From the NCBI GenBank assembly GCA_036401375.1, contig DASWVB010000010.1, forward strand, positions 1 through 54,536: DNA of 54,536 bases. Direction: 5' to 3'. The translations under genes and the position numbers were made by a program. The stretch is from DASWUZ01 sp036401375 (GTDB taxonomy: Bacteria; Acidobacteriota; Terriglobia; Terriglobales; Acidobacteriaceae). Within the stretch, counting starts at the first letter, position 1. The number at the start of each line of letters is the position of its first letter. Under the pieces are notes generated by a model that made no database searches, was not told the DNA's origin, and worked only from the letters and a program-made list of their open reading frames with translations. This document shows positions 9,162 to 17,270 of this stretch, in pieces.

Positions 9162-9230
9162 CCTTCAAGAAACCTCCCTGTCCGGCCGTCTCCAACAGAA
9201 GCGAGTTCCTCTCGGTGCGAGGCCCACGGT
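9162..9230. repeat. Duplicated remnant of the aroQ 3' end
   Basis: About 69 bp beginning CCTTCAAGAAACCTCCCTG closely matches 9734-9803, which includes the last codons of aroQ: shared tracts include CCGGCCGTCTCCAA and AGAAGCGAG. This copy is not attached to a coding sequence. It indicates that array, REP pair and aroQ tail were duplicated together. Confidence 0.75.
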
Positions 9231-9260
9231 TGAGGGACTCTACTGCTGGTTGAAGCACAA

Positions 9261-9572
9261 CCTCTGATCGCCGATTGCACACAGCCTCTACTTCCAGCTT
9301 GCAGACAACCTCTGCTTCCAGCTTGCACACAACCTCTGCTTCCAGCTTGCACACAACCTCTGCTTCCAGCTTGCACATAACCTCTGCTTCCAGCTTGCAC
9401 ACAGCCTCTGAATCCAGCTTGCAGACAACCTCTGCTTCCAGCTTGCAGACAACCTCTGCTTCCAGCTTGCACATAACCTCTGCTTCCAGCTTGCATACAG
9501 CCTCTGAATCCAGATTGCACAGAGCCTCTGCTTCCAGCTTGCATACAGCCTCTGAATCCAGCTTGAACACAG
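9261..9572. repeat. 24-bp tandem repeat array, 13 units
   Basis: Thirteen contiguous units of exactly 24 bp (consensus CCTCTGCTTCCAGCTTGCACACAA) fill 9261-9572, with a partial unit before it. Variation is confined to a few positions: CTTCC versus AATCC, and CACACAA/CAGACAA/CATAACC-type ends. There are no unique spacers, so this is not a CRISPR. Long minus-strand frames across it are repeat artefacts. Confidence 0.95.
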
Positions 9573-9605
9573 TCCTTACTTCATGGTGACAAACCTTCTT
9601 GAAGG

Positions 9606-9733
9606 GGCACGGCTTCAGCCGTGCCATAGGCAGCGGAGACGGAGGGCGGCTTCAGCCGCTGAGGGAGGGGCTTTGCCTCAGTGGCTGAAGCCGGATGCCT
9701 TTTGCTCATCTGAGGCACGGCTGAAGCCGTGGC
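9606..9733. repeat. REP pair (BIME-like element), copy 2
   Basis: A 128-bp element like that at 9034-9161 is bounded by GGCACGGCTTCAGCCGTGCC (9606-9625) and GGCACGGCTGAAGCCGTGGC (9714-9733). It ends five bases before the aroQ stop codon, so it forms the immediate 3' flank of that gene and may shield its mRNA end. Confidence 0.85.
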
Positions 9734-9737
9734 CTCT

Positions 9738-10037
9738 TCAAGAGACCTCCCTGTTCCGGCCGTCTCCAAAAGAAGCGAGCTCGTCGCGCTGCAAGGCCCG
9801 CATGACGTCGATGATGCGTTCGTAGATGTGGGTGAGCTCGATGTCGGGCAGCGGTCCGGGGTTGGAGGCGCGGACATTCTCATAGATCACCCGCTCCCGG
9901 TTCGGCTCATAGACCGGCAGCGAGGTAGCGCGCTTAAGCTGACCGATCTTCTGGGCACAGCGCGCCCGTTCGCTGATCAGCTTCACCAGCTCACGATCAA
10001 GCACATCGATGCGCCGCCGCAGTTCCTCTATCTCCAT
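9738..10037 (-). CDS. aroQ: Chorismate mutase, AroQ class
   Basis: This 99-residue all-helical enzyme converts chorismate to prephenate for phenylalanine and tyrosine synthesis. The family signature is clear: MEIEELRRRIDVLDRELVKL, then AQKIGQLK, VYEPNRERVIYENV, and a final helix ERIIDVMRALQRDEL. The active-site Arg and Lys of helix 1 and the region around the QKIGQLK lysine are present. The start is ATG 10037 with an AGGGAAAG ribosome binding site. The last ~14 residues, after ALQRDE, lie within a segment that is duplicated downstream with the repeats, and are probably dispensable. It is a stand-alone mutase without a prephenate dehydratase domain. Confidence 0.92.
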   Translation of the reverse strand: MEIEELRRRIDVLDRELVKLISERARCAQKIGQLKRATSLPVYEPNRERVIYENVRASNPGPLPDIELTHIYERIIDVMRALQRDELASFGDGRNREVS

Positions 10038-10119
10038 CGTCTTTCCCTGTGCAATTTTCGTAAGAGGATGATTCTAGCTGACCGAGCTAATCGTCCAGCC
10101 AACCGGCTAAGCTAATCGC

Positions 10120-10329
10120 ATGATACCCAGAATCGTAGCAAGGCTCATCGTGGCGATCACGTTCGGAGGCCTGTTGGGTTGGTCCATCGAGCGGGACTAT
10201 GCAAAATGGCATCGCCTTGGGCGTGAAGCGATGCTTTCACATCAGGCATGGCGCTTCGATCAATGCATGGCAGCGCCCAAACCTGCATTGTGGATAATTG
10301 GGTGGGCGATGGTTGCCATTATGGCCTGA
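10120..10329 (+). CDS. Small predicted membrane protein, unknown
   Basis: A 69-residue frame starts at ATG 10120 with one hydrophobic segment near the N-terminus (IVARLIVAITFGGLLGW) and another at the C-terminus (ALWIIGWAMVAIMA), linked by a charged loop. Its base composition is clearly less GC-rich than its neighbours and it faces the opposite way from aroQ and trpA. There is no strong ribosome binding site. It could be a recent insertion or a chance frame; I do not recognise it. Confidence 0.35.
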   Translation: MIPRIVARLIVAITFGGLLGWSIERDYAKWHRLGREAMLSHQAWRFDQCMAAPKPALWIIGWAMVAIMA

Positions 10330-10410
10330 GCTTGCCATGAGGTTCTGGCCTATCTCCTTGCGAAGTCGCTTTCAGCAATCCTGAGCTCTACTCAAAGAGG
10401 ATGAAGGGCG

Positions 10411-11190
10411 CTACAGGGCCACCGCGGGCACCGTGCGGAGGCTATGGATGAATTGGGCCACCGCGTCAGGAGCCTCGGCGGGCGTGGATCTTTCGATGAG
10501 GGCCACCAGGGCACTGCCGACAACGGCGGCGTCGGCAAACTCTGCGAGCGCTGCGACGTGTTCGGCGGTCGAGACACCGAAGCCTACAGCGATCGGCAGT
10601 CTGGTGAACTGGCGGAGGCGGCGGACCAGCTGTTCCGCGTCGGAGGCCAGTGCCGTCTGCGCCCCGGTGATGCCCATTCGCGAGATGGCGTAAACAAAGC
10701 CCTCTGAGACGGCGGCGATGGCCTTGAGGCGGGCGTCGGTGCTCGTAGGAGCGGCGAGGAAGATCGGCGCCAGATGATAACGATGCAACAGCTCGAGGTA
10801 CTCTGACGCTTCCTCAACGATCATGTCGGTTACGAGGACGCCGTCGACTCCTGCATGCTGGGCGGTCTGGCAGAAGCGTTCGAGGCCAAAGCGGAGCACG
10901 GGGTTGAAGTAGGAGAAGATGACGAGGCCCGCTGCCGGGCGTTCGCGGCGGAGATCGGCGGCGAGGGCGAGGACGTCGGCGAGGGTAGTACCGGCGAGCA
11001 CGGCGCGTTCGCTGGCGCGCTGGATGACGGGGCCGTCTGCCAGCGGATCGCTGAAGGGAACTCCCAATTCGATCACGTCCGCGCCCGCGTCAACAGCGGC
11101 GATGGCGATCGCTCGAGTGGTGGCGAGGTCAGGGTCGCCGGCGGTCAGGTAGGCAACCAGGCCTGGTTTATGGGCGAATCGAATCGGCAT
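10411..11190 (-). CDS. trpA: Tryptophan synthase alpha subunit
   Basis: This 259-residue TIM-barrel subunit cleaves indole-3-glycerol phosphate to indole and glyceraldehyde-3-phosphate, passing indole to TrpB. Signatures include LVAYLTAGDPD, the catalytic Glu and Asp in DVIELGVPFSDPLADGP, GVDGVLVTDMIVEEA, FLAAPTSTDARL and the phosphate-binding VGFGVSTAEHV. I chose ATG 11190 because it begins directly at the conserved MPIRFAHKPGLVAYL; the frame is open further upstream to 11388 but that part lacks family similarity. No trpB is adjacent: the upstream neighbour is divergent, so trpA is here separated from its partner gene. Confidence 0.95.
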   Translation of the reverse strand: MPIRFAHKPGLVAYLTAGDPDLATTRAIAIAAVDAGADVIELGVPFSDPLADGPVIQRASERAVLAGTTLADVLALAADLRRERPAAGLVIFSYFNPVLRFGLERFCQTAQHAGVDGVLVTDMIVEEASEYLELLHRYHLAPIFLAAPTSTDARLKAIAAVSEGFVYAISRMGITGAQTALASDAEQLVRRLRQFTRLPIAVGFGVSTAEHVAALAEFADAAVVGSALVALIERSTPAEAPDAVAQFIHSLRTVPAVAL

Positions 11191-11416
11191 GCTTTCGTCA
11201 GTGTATCTCTGACGGCGCCCCGCTCGATGAGTTCGTTCTGGAGAGATAACTTCCAGCCAGCACCCGTCTCCTTCGCAGACGCCGTTAAAAAGCAGCTCCG
11301 TACCGCAGACCGCCGGCTGCCGGCCTCCGACAAAGAACTGCCGGGCAGCGGGGCAGGAGCAAGCTGCGCTGCTACCGCTTAGAATCATCCTGGGAATATT
11401 TTTCGGAGGAGAAACA

Positions 11417-11632
11417 ATGGATCAGGGTTCGGCTTCACCGAACGGGGCGCGGCGCAATGAAGATATAGCGCTCGATCTGCTCAAGTTTGTCTCAATGGCT
11501 GCGGGTATCTCGCGTACCAGCGGTCCGTCGACTGGGTTTGTAGCGAGCACGGCGCCCAAGCCCGAAGATCACGTTGTGCAGCTGCTGGAGCTCTATTCGC
11601 GCTGCCTGGGCGTAGTGCAAGGCAAAGGATAA
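11417..11632 (+). CDS. Small conserved-looking protein, unknown
   Basis: A 71-residue frame begins at ATG 11417, six bases after a strong GGAGGAG ribosome binding site; a TAGAAT box lies at 11380-11385. The protein is soluble, with a helical stretch NEDIALDLLKFVSMAAGI and a C-terminal helix VVQLLELYSRCLGVV. The good translation signals and the position 11 bp before a downstream dehydrogenase gene support it as a real gene and operon partner. No function is recognised. Confidence 0.65.
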   Translation: MDQGSASPNGARRNEDIALDLLKFVSMAAGISRTSGPSTGFVASTAPKPEDHVVQLLELYSRCLGVVQGKG

Positions 11633-11643
11633 CGCCAGCTAGG

Positions 11644-12678
11644 GTGCCCATTTCCAACCCCACACAGCGCGGGTCCGTGCAAGTCGCACTGGCAGGCGCG
11701 GGAGTCTTCGGGCGCAACCACCTTCGCGTCTATCAAGAGCTGGTTGACTCTGGGTATCCGGTGGTGCTCTCGGCCATCGTCGAGAGCGATGCTGTGGCCC
11801 GGTTAAAGTTGCGCGATGAGTCAGGCGTCGCCGTCTTTGACTGCCTCGACGCCTGCCTGGCTGCGAAGGATCGCGGTGAGTTGCAGATCGATGCAGCGTC
11901 GGTCTGCGTACCTACTTCAGCCCACTTTGAGGTCGCCTCCGCGCTGCTTGACCGGGGAATTGACGTGCTGATCGAGAAGCCGATTGCTACCAGCCTGGCG
12001 GAGGCGGACGGGCTCGTCGAGCTGGCGGGCCGTCGCGGCTGCGTTTTGCAGGTCGGCCACCTCGAGCGCTTCAATCCCGCCGTGATCGCTATTCAGCCAC
12101 ATCTCAATCGTCCGATGTTCTTTGAGGCGCACCGGCTCAGCGTCTTCACTCCACGGTCGCTCGACGTGGATGTGGTGCTCGACCTGATGATTCACGACCT
12201 GGATATCGTGCTCAGCATCGATCGCTCGCCCATCCGCGATGTGCGCGCTGTGGGGCTGCCGATACTGTCGAGCAAGGTCGACATCGCCAACGTGCGCATC
12301 GAGTTCGAGTCGGGATGCGTGGCCAACTTCACCGCGAGCCGGGTGAGCACGGAGAGGGTGCGCAAGCTGCGCTTCTTTCAGCCGCACCAGTACGTCTCAA
12401 TCGATTACGCACGCAAAGACCTGCTGGTGATCGACGTCTCTGCTGCGGCGGGCGATCACTCAGGCGCCGCACCAGGCCTCTTGTTCTCGAAGCCGGCGGT
12501 GGGCGATGGCGAGCCGCTTCGCCTTGAGATAGAGTCCTTCCTGAGCTGCGTACGCGACCGCTCCACTCCGCTGGTAACGGGGGCGGATGGGCGACTGGCC
12601 CTGGCGGTCGCGCTGCAGATTCACGGGGCCATGAGCGCACACTCCAAACGCGCCGGGCTCGAGGGGTTTCATCTGTAA
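11644..12678 (+). CDS. Gfo/Idh/MocA-family oxidoreductase (GnnA-like)
   Basis: This 344-residue NAD(P)-dependent sugar dehydrogenase starts at GTG 11644. The Rossmann domain has VALAGAGVFGRNHL and the family's EKP motif in DVLIEKPIAT. The C-terminal sheet domain begins near VGHLERFNPAV and includes DLMIHDLDIVL with the expected catalytic His/Asp region. The VGHLERFNPA pattern recalls dehydrogenases encoded with lpx genes, such as GnnA, which oxidises UDP-GlcNAc at C3 for amide-linked lipid A. No lpx or aminotransferase gene is visible here, so that substrate is only a suggestion. It follows the 71-residue gene by 11 bp. Confidence 0.82.
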   Translation: MPISNPTQRGSVQVALAGAGVFGRNHLRVYQELVDSGYPVVLSAIVESDAVARLKLRDESGVAVFDCLDACLAAKDRGELQIDAASVCVPTSAHFEVASALLDRGIDVLIEKPIATSLAEADGLVELAGRRGCVLQVGHLERFNPAVIAIQPHLNRPMFFEAHRLSVFTPRSLDVDVVLDLMIHDLDIVLSIDRSPIRDVRAVGLPILSSKVDIANVRIEFESGCVANFTASRVSTERVRKLRFFQPHQYVSIDYARKDLLVIDVSAAAGDHSGAAPGLLFSKPAVGDGEPLRLEIESFLSCVRDRSTPLVTGADGRLALAVALQIHGAMSAHSKRAGLEGFHL

Positions 12679-12741
12679 CGGGCAGTACGGATCGAATCAC
12701 GGGAGCAAGATCTGGTGGATAGATCAGGCCCGGAGGCCTAG

Positions 12742-13668
12742 TCAGTCGAGCTTCTGCACGACGATACCCTCAGGGAGCTTGAGCTCGAACTGGTCGTCCC
12801 TGAGCGGCTCGTTCACAGTGACCTTGGAGACGGTCAGCACAATCTGGTAGTCCTCCAGCGGACGCTTGATGGTCACTATGGCGGGAAATTGCGTCGCGCC
12901 GAATGTCTGGTATCTACCGTAGATGGTCTGGGTCTCGACATTGCCGTCCTTGTCGAAGATGTCCTGCTCGAAGGGCAACAGGTCGGTCCGGCTGAAGTGT
13001 ATGGTGCGCACCGGGATTAGTTCGTTGCCACTCTCTTTGCGGCGCACGATGCTCAGATCGTAGTCGGGGTCTTCGAGCAGCTGCTTCGACTTCGGATCGG
13101 GCATCGTCCGCATGCTCGTCGTAAGGTAGACAAGATCGTCGGGGCCGATGCTCCTGATCAGCATGGAGTCGATGAATACGTTCGGGCGCAGGTTTTCGAA
13201 GGTGTTGGTGGACTTCTTCGTGACCTTGTTGGTGCCTTCGATCGCCTTGTTCTTAGGTGGGATGAGCAGCTTGAATGTCTCACCATCGCTGGCCAGATCA
13301 AAGGCCTTAGTCCGCAGCACGGGCAGCAGGCCTAGAACCCGCAGCATGGCCGGCTTCCGCAGCAGGATAAAGCCGTGAAACGAGGTGTAGTCCTTGACCT
13401 GCCCCTCGCGCTGACCGCCGACCGAGGCCTGGAACTCGACGGTGGCGGTGAGCGACTGCACCGCGTCGTACTTTGTATTGACCTGCTGCTCCAGCTGCTC
13501 TGCATTCGCGTTCATGACAAGAGGGGGCATCCTGAGGCCCTGGAGCTTGCGCGTATGCGGCCCAAACGGCACGCAGCCGGTCAACGCCGGCAGCAGCAGC
13601 GCCATGACGCTGATCCATCTACGTCGCATGGATCGTGCACTCAGGAGTGCCAGTATTGTCTGGTTCAT
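12742..13668 (-). CDS. Outer-membrane lipoprotein of LolA/LolB-like fold (DUF4292-like)
   Basis: This protein of 308 residues has a type II signal peptide: Arg-rich n-region (MRRRW), hydrophobic core, and a lipobox LTGC, so the mature protein is a lipoprotein. The rest looks like a curved beta-sheet carrier: repeated strands such as SLTATVEFQASVGGQ, ILLRKPAMLRVLG, FDLASDGETFKLLIPP and late strands PAIVTIKRPLEDYQIVLTV. This resembles LolA/LolB or DUF4292 proteins that carry lipids or lipoproteins. The ATG at 13668 overlaps the stop of mltG by 4 bp; ATG 13629 (MRRRW) is an alternative start. Coupling to mltG points to an envelope role. Confidence 0.72.
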   Translation of the reverse strand: MNQTILALLSARSMRRRWISVMALLLPALTGCVPFGPHTRKLQGLRMPPLVMNANAEQLEQQVNTKYDAVQSLTATVEFQASVGGQREGQVKDYTSFHGFILLRKPAMLRVLGLLPVLRTKAFDLASDGETFKLLIPPKNKAIEGTNKVTKKSTNTFENLRPNVFIDSMLIRSIGPDDLVYLTTSMRTMPDPKSKQLLEDPDYDLSIVRRKESGNELIPVRTIHFSRTDLLPFEQDIFDKDGNVETQTIYGRYQTFGATQFPAIVTIKRPLEDYQIVLTVSKVTVNEPLRDDQFELKLPEGIVVQKLD

Positions 13669-14696
13669 CTCGGGTCTTGATCTCCGGACGGCCGGGCGCC
13701 TGTCGAAGCAGGGAGCCGGACGCCCGCAACGGAGTGTCTATAGACCTGGACGTTGCGGGAGTGCTCCTCGAGCGTTGTGGCAAACCTTGAGTGTCCCGAG
13801 GGATCGGCCGTGGCCGCTACGAAGTAGAGGTAATTCGTCTGCGCCGGAGCGATCGCAGCCCTCAGCGAAGCCAGGCCTGGATTGCAGATTGGCCCCGGCG
13901 GCAGGCCTGCATGTTTGTACGTGTTGTAAGGCGATTCAGACGCCAGGTCCGACTGGTAGATCGTCCCCCGGTAGCGCCCGTCGAGCAGGGCTGCATAGAT
14001 GACCGAAGGGTCGGTCATCAGAGGTATGCCGCGCTTGAGGCGGTTCAGGAACACGCTGGCCACCATCGCGCGCTCGGCAGGGATAGGGGTCTCCCGCTCC
14101 ACCAGCGAGGCCAGGGTTACAGTTCTGCGCACTCCGGCGGAAGGAAGCCCAGACTCAGCCGCTGCAAGACGGAAGCGCCTGACCATTGCAGCCGCTACCT
14201 GTTCCGGCTTGATGGAAGGGGCGAAGTGGTACGTGTCCGGAAAGAGGTATCCCTCGAGGGTCGACGCTCCCGGATCGAGGTCTCTCACCAGAGCGGTCTG
14301 GCTTCCTGCGGCCTTGAGAAATGCCGCCTGGGTGACCAGGTGTGCGACCTGCAGACGCTGCGCAATGTCAAAGATGTTTGCGCCCTCGGGAATGGTGACG
14401 CTGAGGGTGTAGACGTCTCCGCGCACCAGCCGGCCGTATACCTGTGAGAGGCGTGCCGGGTGGTCGAATCGATATTCCCCTGCCTTGAGCGTACCGCCTC
14501 GGACCAGCCTCATGACCTCGAAGGCATAGCGGCTGCGGATCAAATGCTGTCCCTTGAGCAGGACAGCAATCTGCCGGGTTGACGTTCCCGCAGGTATCTC
14601 GACCAGGGTCTGTGTACGAGGACCCGCCGGCGCCAGCCACACATATACTCCCGCGGCGGCCGCACAAAGTACTAGAAGAGCCAGGAGACGTCGCAA
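13665..14696 (-). CDS. mltG: Endolytic murein transglycosylase MltG
   Basis: This 343-residue inner-membrane enzyme cuts nascent glycan strands and is thought to act as a terminase of peptidoglycan polymerisation. It has an N-terminal membrane anchor (LLALLVLCAAAAGVYVWLA), a LysM-like region (VEIPAGTSTRQIAVLL, VTIPEGANIFDIAQRL), and the YceG catalytic domain with LEGYLFPDTYHF, the catalytic Glu in LASLVERET, MTDPSVIYA and YNTYKHAGLPPGPICNPG. The length fits the family. It is the first gene of a two-gene unit with the lipoprotein, whose start overlaps its stop, and is divergent from ruvX. Confidence 0.95.
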   Translation of the reverse strand: MRRLLALLVLCAAAAGVYVWLAPAGPRTQTLVEIPAGTSTRQIAVLLKGQHLIRSRYAFEVMRLVRGGTLKAGEYRFDHPARLSQVYGRLVRGDVYTLSVTIPEGANIFDIAQRLQVAHLVTQAAFLKAAGSQTALVRDLDPGASTLEGYLFPDTYHFAPSIKPEQVAAAMVRRFRLAAAESGLPSAGVRRTVTLASLVERETPIPAERAMVASVFLNRLKRGIPLMTDPSVIYAALLDGRYRGTIYQSDLASESPYNTYKHAGLPPGPICNPGLASLRAAIAPAQTNYLYFVAATADPSGHSRFATTLEEHSRNVQVYRHSVAGVRLPASTGARPSGDQDPR

Positions 14697-14988
14697 GTAG
14701 TGAGACCTGGTTGAATTGGATTCGGCACCCGTATGGCAGGATGCGGTTCATTCGCAGCCCTCGGGCGCATACGATAATGCGTACTGCACAGGAGAGTTTA
14801 TCCTTGTCTGCTCTCCCTATCCTATCGTGTGTGCCAGCTCGTGACGCAGTGTCTGGCTGGGAACGTGTCTGAAGCGAAGCGTCTAAGATTCAAGGGTGAG
14901 CGATCAAGGGGAAGGGTGAGCGGATCAGGGGCGCGAGATCAGGGACCGGACTCAGGGCTGCGCGACAGAAGGGCGGGAGGATGAAACT
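14697..14988. promoter_or_regulatory. Divergent promoter region between mltG and ruvX
   Basis: No gene is seen. Just before ruvX, short GATCAGGG/GAGCGATCAAGGG direct repeats occur at about 14895-14945. A GATAAT-type hexamer lies near 14771-14776 inside an imperfect GCGCAT/ATGCGT inverted repeat, a weak promoter candidate for ruvX. Confidence 0.3.
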
Positions 14989-15546
14989 TTGAACGACCCC
15001 AGAGATAGTGCCCGCCGTAGCAGCGATCCTGACTTGGGCCCTAAGAGCGCCGATGATCAGGATTCCGCTCAGGCGGGCACCCCTGCGGTCCCCCGCCTGC
15101 TGGGTCTCGATGTAGGAGACCGCCGCATCGGGGTCGCCGTCTCCGACGCCATGGGTATGACGGCACAACCGGTGCTCACCCTGGTCCGGACAAGCCGGCG
15201 CCGGGACCTGAGGTCGCTCGAGAGGGTCATCCGCAAGCATCATTGCGTGGCTGTGGTGGTCGGCAATCCCCTATATATGTCCGGGGACCTTAGCCCGCAG
15301 GCGGTCAAGGCGCAGGCCTTCGCCAGGATGGTTGGGGAGGAGACGGGATTGCCCGTCCACCTTTGGGATGAGAGACTTACAACGACCGAGGCGCATCGGC
15401 ACCTGCACGCCGCGGGACGCCCGGGCAGCGGACATAAGCAGGTCATCGATCAGGTCGCGGCGGTGCTGATCCTGCAGGGATACCTGGATCGTCAGGCGAA
15501 CCAGCACGGCACCACGCAGCAGATGCCCCGCGATGGGGACGCCTGA
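14989..15546 (+). CDS. ruvX: Putative Holliday junction resolvase / pre-16S rRNA nuclease RuvX (YqgF)
   Basis: This 185-residue RNase H-fold nuclease matures the 16S rRNA 5' end and has been linked to Holliday junction resolution. Conserved acidic residues are seen in LGLDVGDRRIGVAVSD, LWDERLTT and IDQVAAVLILQGYL; VVVGNPLYMSG is also typical. A ~35-residue polar N-terminal extension precedes the domain. The start is taken as TTG 14989, eight bases after GGGAGG. The nearer ATG at 14981 is out of frame and closes after three codons (ATGAAACTTTGA), overlapping the TTG. Confidence 0.9.
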   Translation: MNDPRDSARRSSDPDLGPKSADDQDSAQAGTPAVPRLLGLDVGDRRIGVAVSDAMGMTAQPVLTLVRTSRRRDLRSLERVIRKHHCVAVVVGNPLYMSGDLSPQAVKAQAFARMVGEETGLPVHLWDERLTTTEAHRHLHAAGRPGSGHKQVIDQVAAVLILQGYLDRQANQHGTTQQMPRDGDA

Positions 15547-15673
15547 AGCGAACCGGCCCGGCCTTCGCCGTTGCGGCCGCCCCGGTGAGGCTCCTACTCA
15601 GGCTACGCCCTTCGACTCACCCGGTTATGCTTCGCCGATCCGGCTTCCCCGGCTGTCGCGTCCTCGACGGAAT

Positions 15674-16204
15674 TTAGGCTTCCCCAATGATGTCCGGGAA
15701 TTTAAGTCCTGCCCGCTCGAGTGCCTCCAGCAGGGCGTCGTCCGTTCCCGGCTCGCTCGCGCCGGTGGCCTGAACGATCTCGTTGACCAGCAGATAGCGC
15801 GCCTTCTCCAGCATCTTCTGTTCGCGAAGCCCCAGGGGCTTCTTCTGGTTGAGTACCAGCAGGCTCTTCAAGACCTCAGCCACTTCCATCAGGGAGCCGG
15901 CCTTCATCTTGTCGCAGTGCTCGCGGTATCGTTCCTTCCAGTCGGCGTTGCTGTCGCAGAGCCCTTCACCGAGAAAGCATAGGATCCTGGCGACCTCTCC
16001 CTGGGTGACTACGCTGCGCAGACCTACATGCAGCGCATTCCCACAAGGCACCGTGACTTTGAGGCTGCTGGATTTAATGGTGAGTTGGTAGAAGCGCTCG
16101 ACCATGAATCCGTTCGAACGCGTAGAGATTTGATCGACGATGCCTATCCCGTGATTCGGATAGACCACTTTGTCCCCAACCTGAAAATTCATCGAGCTTC
16201 TCAT
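15674..16204 (-). CDS. CarD/CdnL-family RNA polymerase-binding regulator
   Basis: This protein of 176 residues has the N-terminal RNA polymerase-interacting domain (FQVGDKVVYPNHGIGIVDQI, a Tudor-like fold) followed by a helical DNA-binding domain (MKAGSLMEVAEVLKSLLVLNQKKPLGLREQKMLEKARYLLVNEI). Family members stabilise open promoter complexes. Two in-frame ATGs (16204 and 16192) are possible; 16192 begins directly at MNFQVGDKVV and is the likelier start. It is convergent with ruvX and divergent from greA. Confidence 0.93.
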   Translation of the reverse strand: MRSSMNFQVGDKVVYPNHGIGIVDQISTRSNGFMVERFYQLTIKSSSLKVTVPCGNALHVGLRSVVTQGEVARILCFLGEGLCDSNADWKERYREHCDKMKAGSLMEVAEVLKSLLVLNQKKPLGLREQKMLEKARYLLVNEIVQATGASEPGTDDALLEALERAGLKFPDIIGEA

Positions 16205-16622
16205 ATGTGGTGTTCTCGGAAAATGCCAGTAGGTAATTGAACATCAGGTACGGGGAAGCTAACCGAACCAGAGCATAGCCCGCTGGTAACAGGACAGTCA
16301 AGGATGGTTACGGGGTGTCCCGCTTCAGTTCACTGAAGCCATCGCAGTACGGATTAGCGGCCTGTGGGAGAGGCCGTATAATCAGCTTCTGGCGAGGGGC
16401 ACCGTGTCGGCCGCGATCTCCGGCAGCTAGAGCCCGCCACGGAAGAGGCCCAGGGGCCGACGCAGCCCCCAGTGCCTGGATGTGGATAGCTCCATGGGCC
16501 CGGCGGCAGCCCGGCACGATAGTATGAACGGTAGCGGGAGACGAGCCGGCAAGAGATAGTCCGGCACGCCCTGCAGGGATGCAGGGGCCCAAACAGAAGC
16601 GCAAAGCGCAACGGAAGTCGAC
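16205..16622. promoter_or_regulatory. Divergent intergenic region carD/greA with candidate -10
   Basis: No coding gene is seen in these 418 bp. A consensus TATAAT at 16377-16382, preceded by an inverted GGCCT...AGGCC motif (about 16360-16375), could drive greA. If so, it would leave an unusually long GC-rich leader of about 235 bases. No -35 consensus was identified. Confidence 0.35.
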
Positions 16623-17270
16623 ATGCCTGAACACATCAAGAAGAAGCTCCAGGAACAGATCGTCCAGCTCGAACACGAGCTCACCCACGAACTGCCTGCC
16701 GAGATCAAGAAGGCGGCCTCGCTCGGGGACCTGAGCGAAAACGCCGAATATCACATGGCGAAACAGCGCCAGGTCTTCGTAAACGCGCGCCTCGGCCAGC
16801 TTAAGAAGCGGATGGGCGAGCTCGCGCTGGTGAACCTGTCGAACATACCGCATGACCGCGCCGCCTTTGGATCGACGGTGGTGGTCTACGACGTCTCCAA
16901 GGACGAAAAGATCGAGTACAAGCTCGTGACGAGCGAGGAGTCGGACGTAAGCCAGGGCCTGATCTCAACCACCTCTCCGATTGGCCGCGGCCTGGTGGGC
17001 AAGCAGGTGGGAGACGTCGCGACCATCGTCACTCCGAACGGCAAACGCGACCTCGAGGTGCTCAAGCTTACGACCATCCACGACGAAGCGGCCCTGATGG
17101 GTGGCAGCCTCGAAGACGCGGCCGCCGACACGGCGAATGGCTCCCATCCGGCGAATGGCGTCACAGCGACCAGCCAAGGTGCGCCGATTGGTAATCAGGC
17201 CTCGTCCATCTCCGAAGGCGACCGGGATATGGCAAGCCGGAAGGCGCAAGAGAAGGTCACCGGCGCATGA
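16623..17270 (+). CDS. greA: Transcription elongation factor GreA, extended C-terminus
   Basis: This protein of 215 residues has a GreA N-terminal coiled coil (KKKLQEQIVQLEHELTHEL...) with the acidic tip DLSENAEYH that enters the RNA polymerase secondary channel and stimulates transcript cleavage. A C-terminal FKBP-like domain follows (FGSTVVVYDVSKDEKIEYKL, ISTTSPIGRGLVGKQVGD). The standard fold ends near residue 155. About 60 further residues, rich in Ala, Gly and Ser, extend beyond the usual family length of 155-165 and have no recognised domain. Its stop overlaps the next gene's ATG by 4 bp (ATGA). Confidence 0.93.
   Translation: MPEHIKKKLQEQIVQLEHELTHELPAEIKKAASLGDLSENAEYHMAKQRQVFVNARLGQLKKRMGELALVNLSNIPHDRAAFGSTVVVYDVSKDEKIEYKLVTSEESDVSQGLISTTSPIGRGLVGKQVGDVATIVTPNGKRDLEVLKLTTIHDEAALMGGSLEDAAADTANGSHPANGVTATSQGAPIGNQASSISEGDRDMASRKAQEKVTGA

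Noticed and set aside
9261..9572. CRISPR array
   Set aside because: The units are directly contiguous with no unique spacers, and no cas genes are in the window.
9106..9627. Long minus-strand frame with repeated VCKLEAE-type peptides
   Set aside because: It is a by-product of the 24-bp tandem array and REP pairs; all frames are open and no start signal or homology is visible.
8879..9733. Mobile element such as a RAYT-mobilised REP unit or a retron
   Set aside because: No transposase, reverse transcriptase or target-site duplication was found in the window.
14981..14992. ATGAAACTTTGA as a regulatory mini-frame before ruvX
   Set aside because: The ribosome binding site directly abuts this ATG (no spacer), so initiation there is unlikely; TTG 14989 is better placed.
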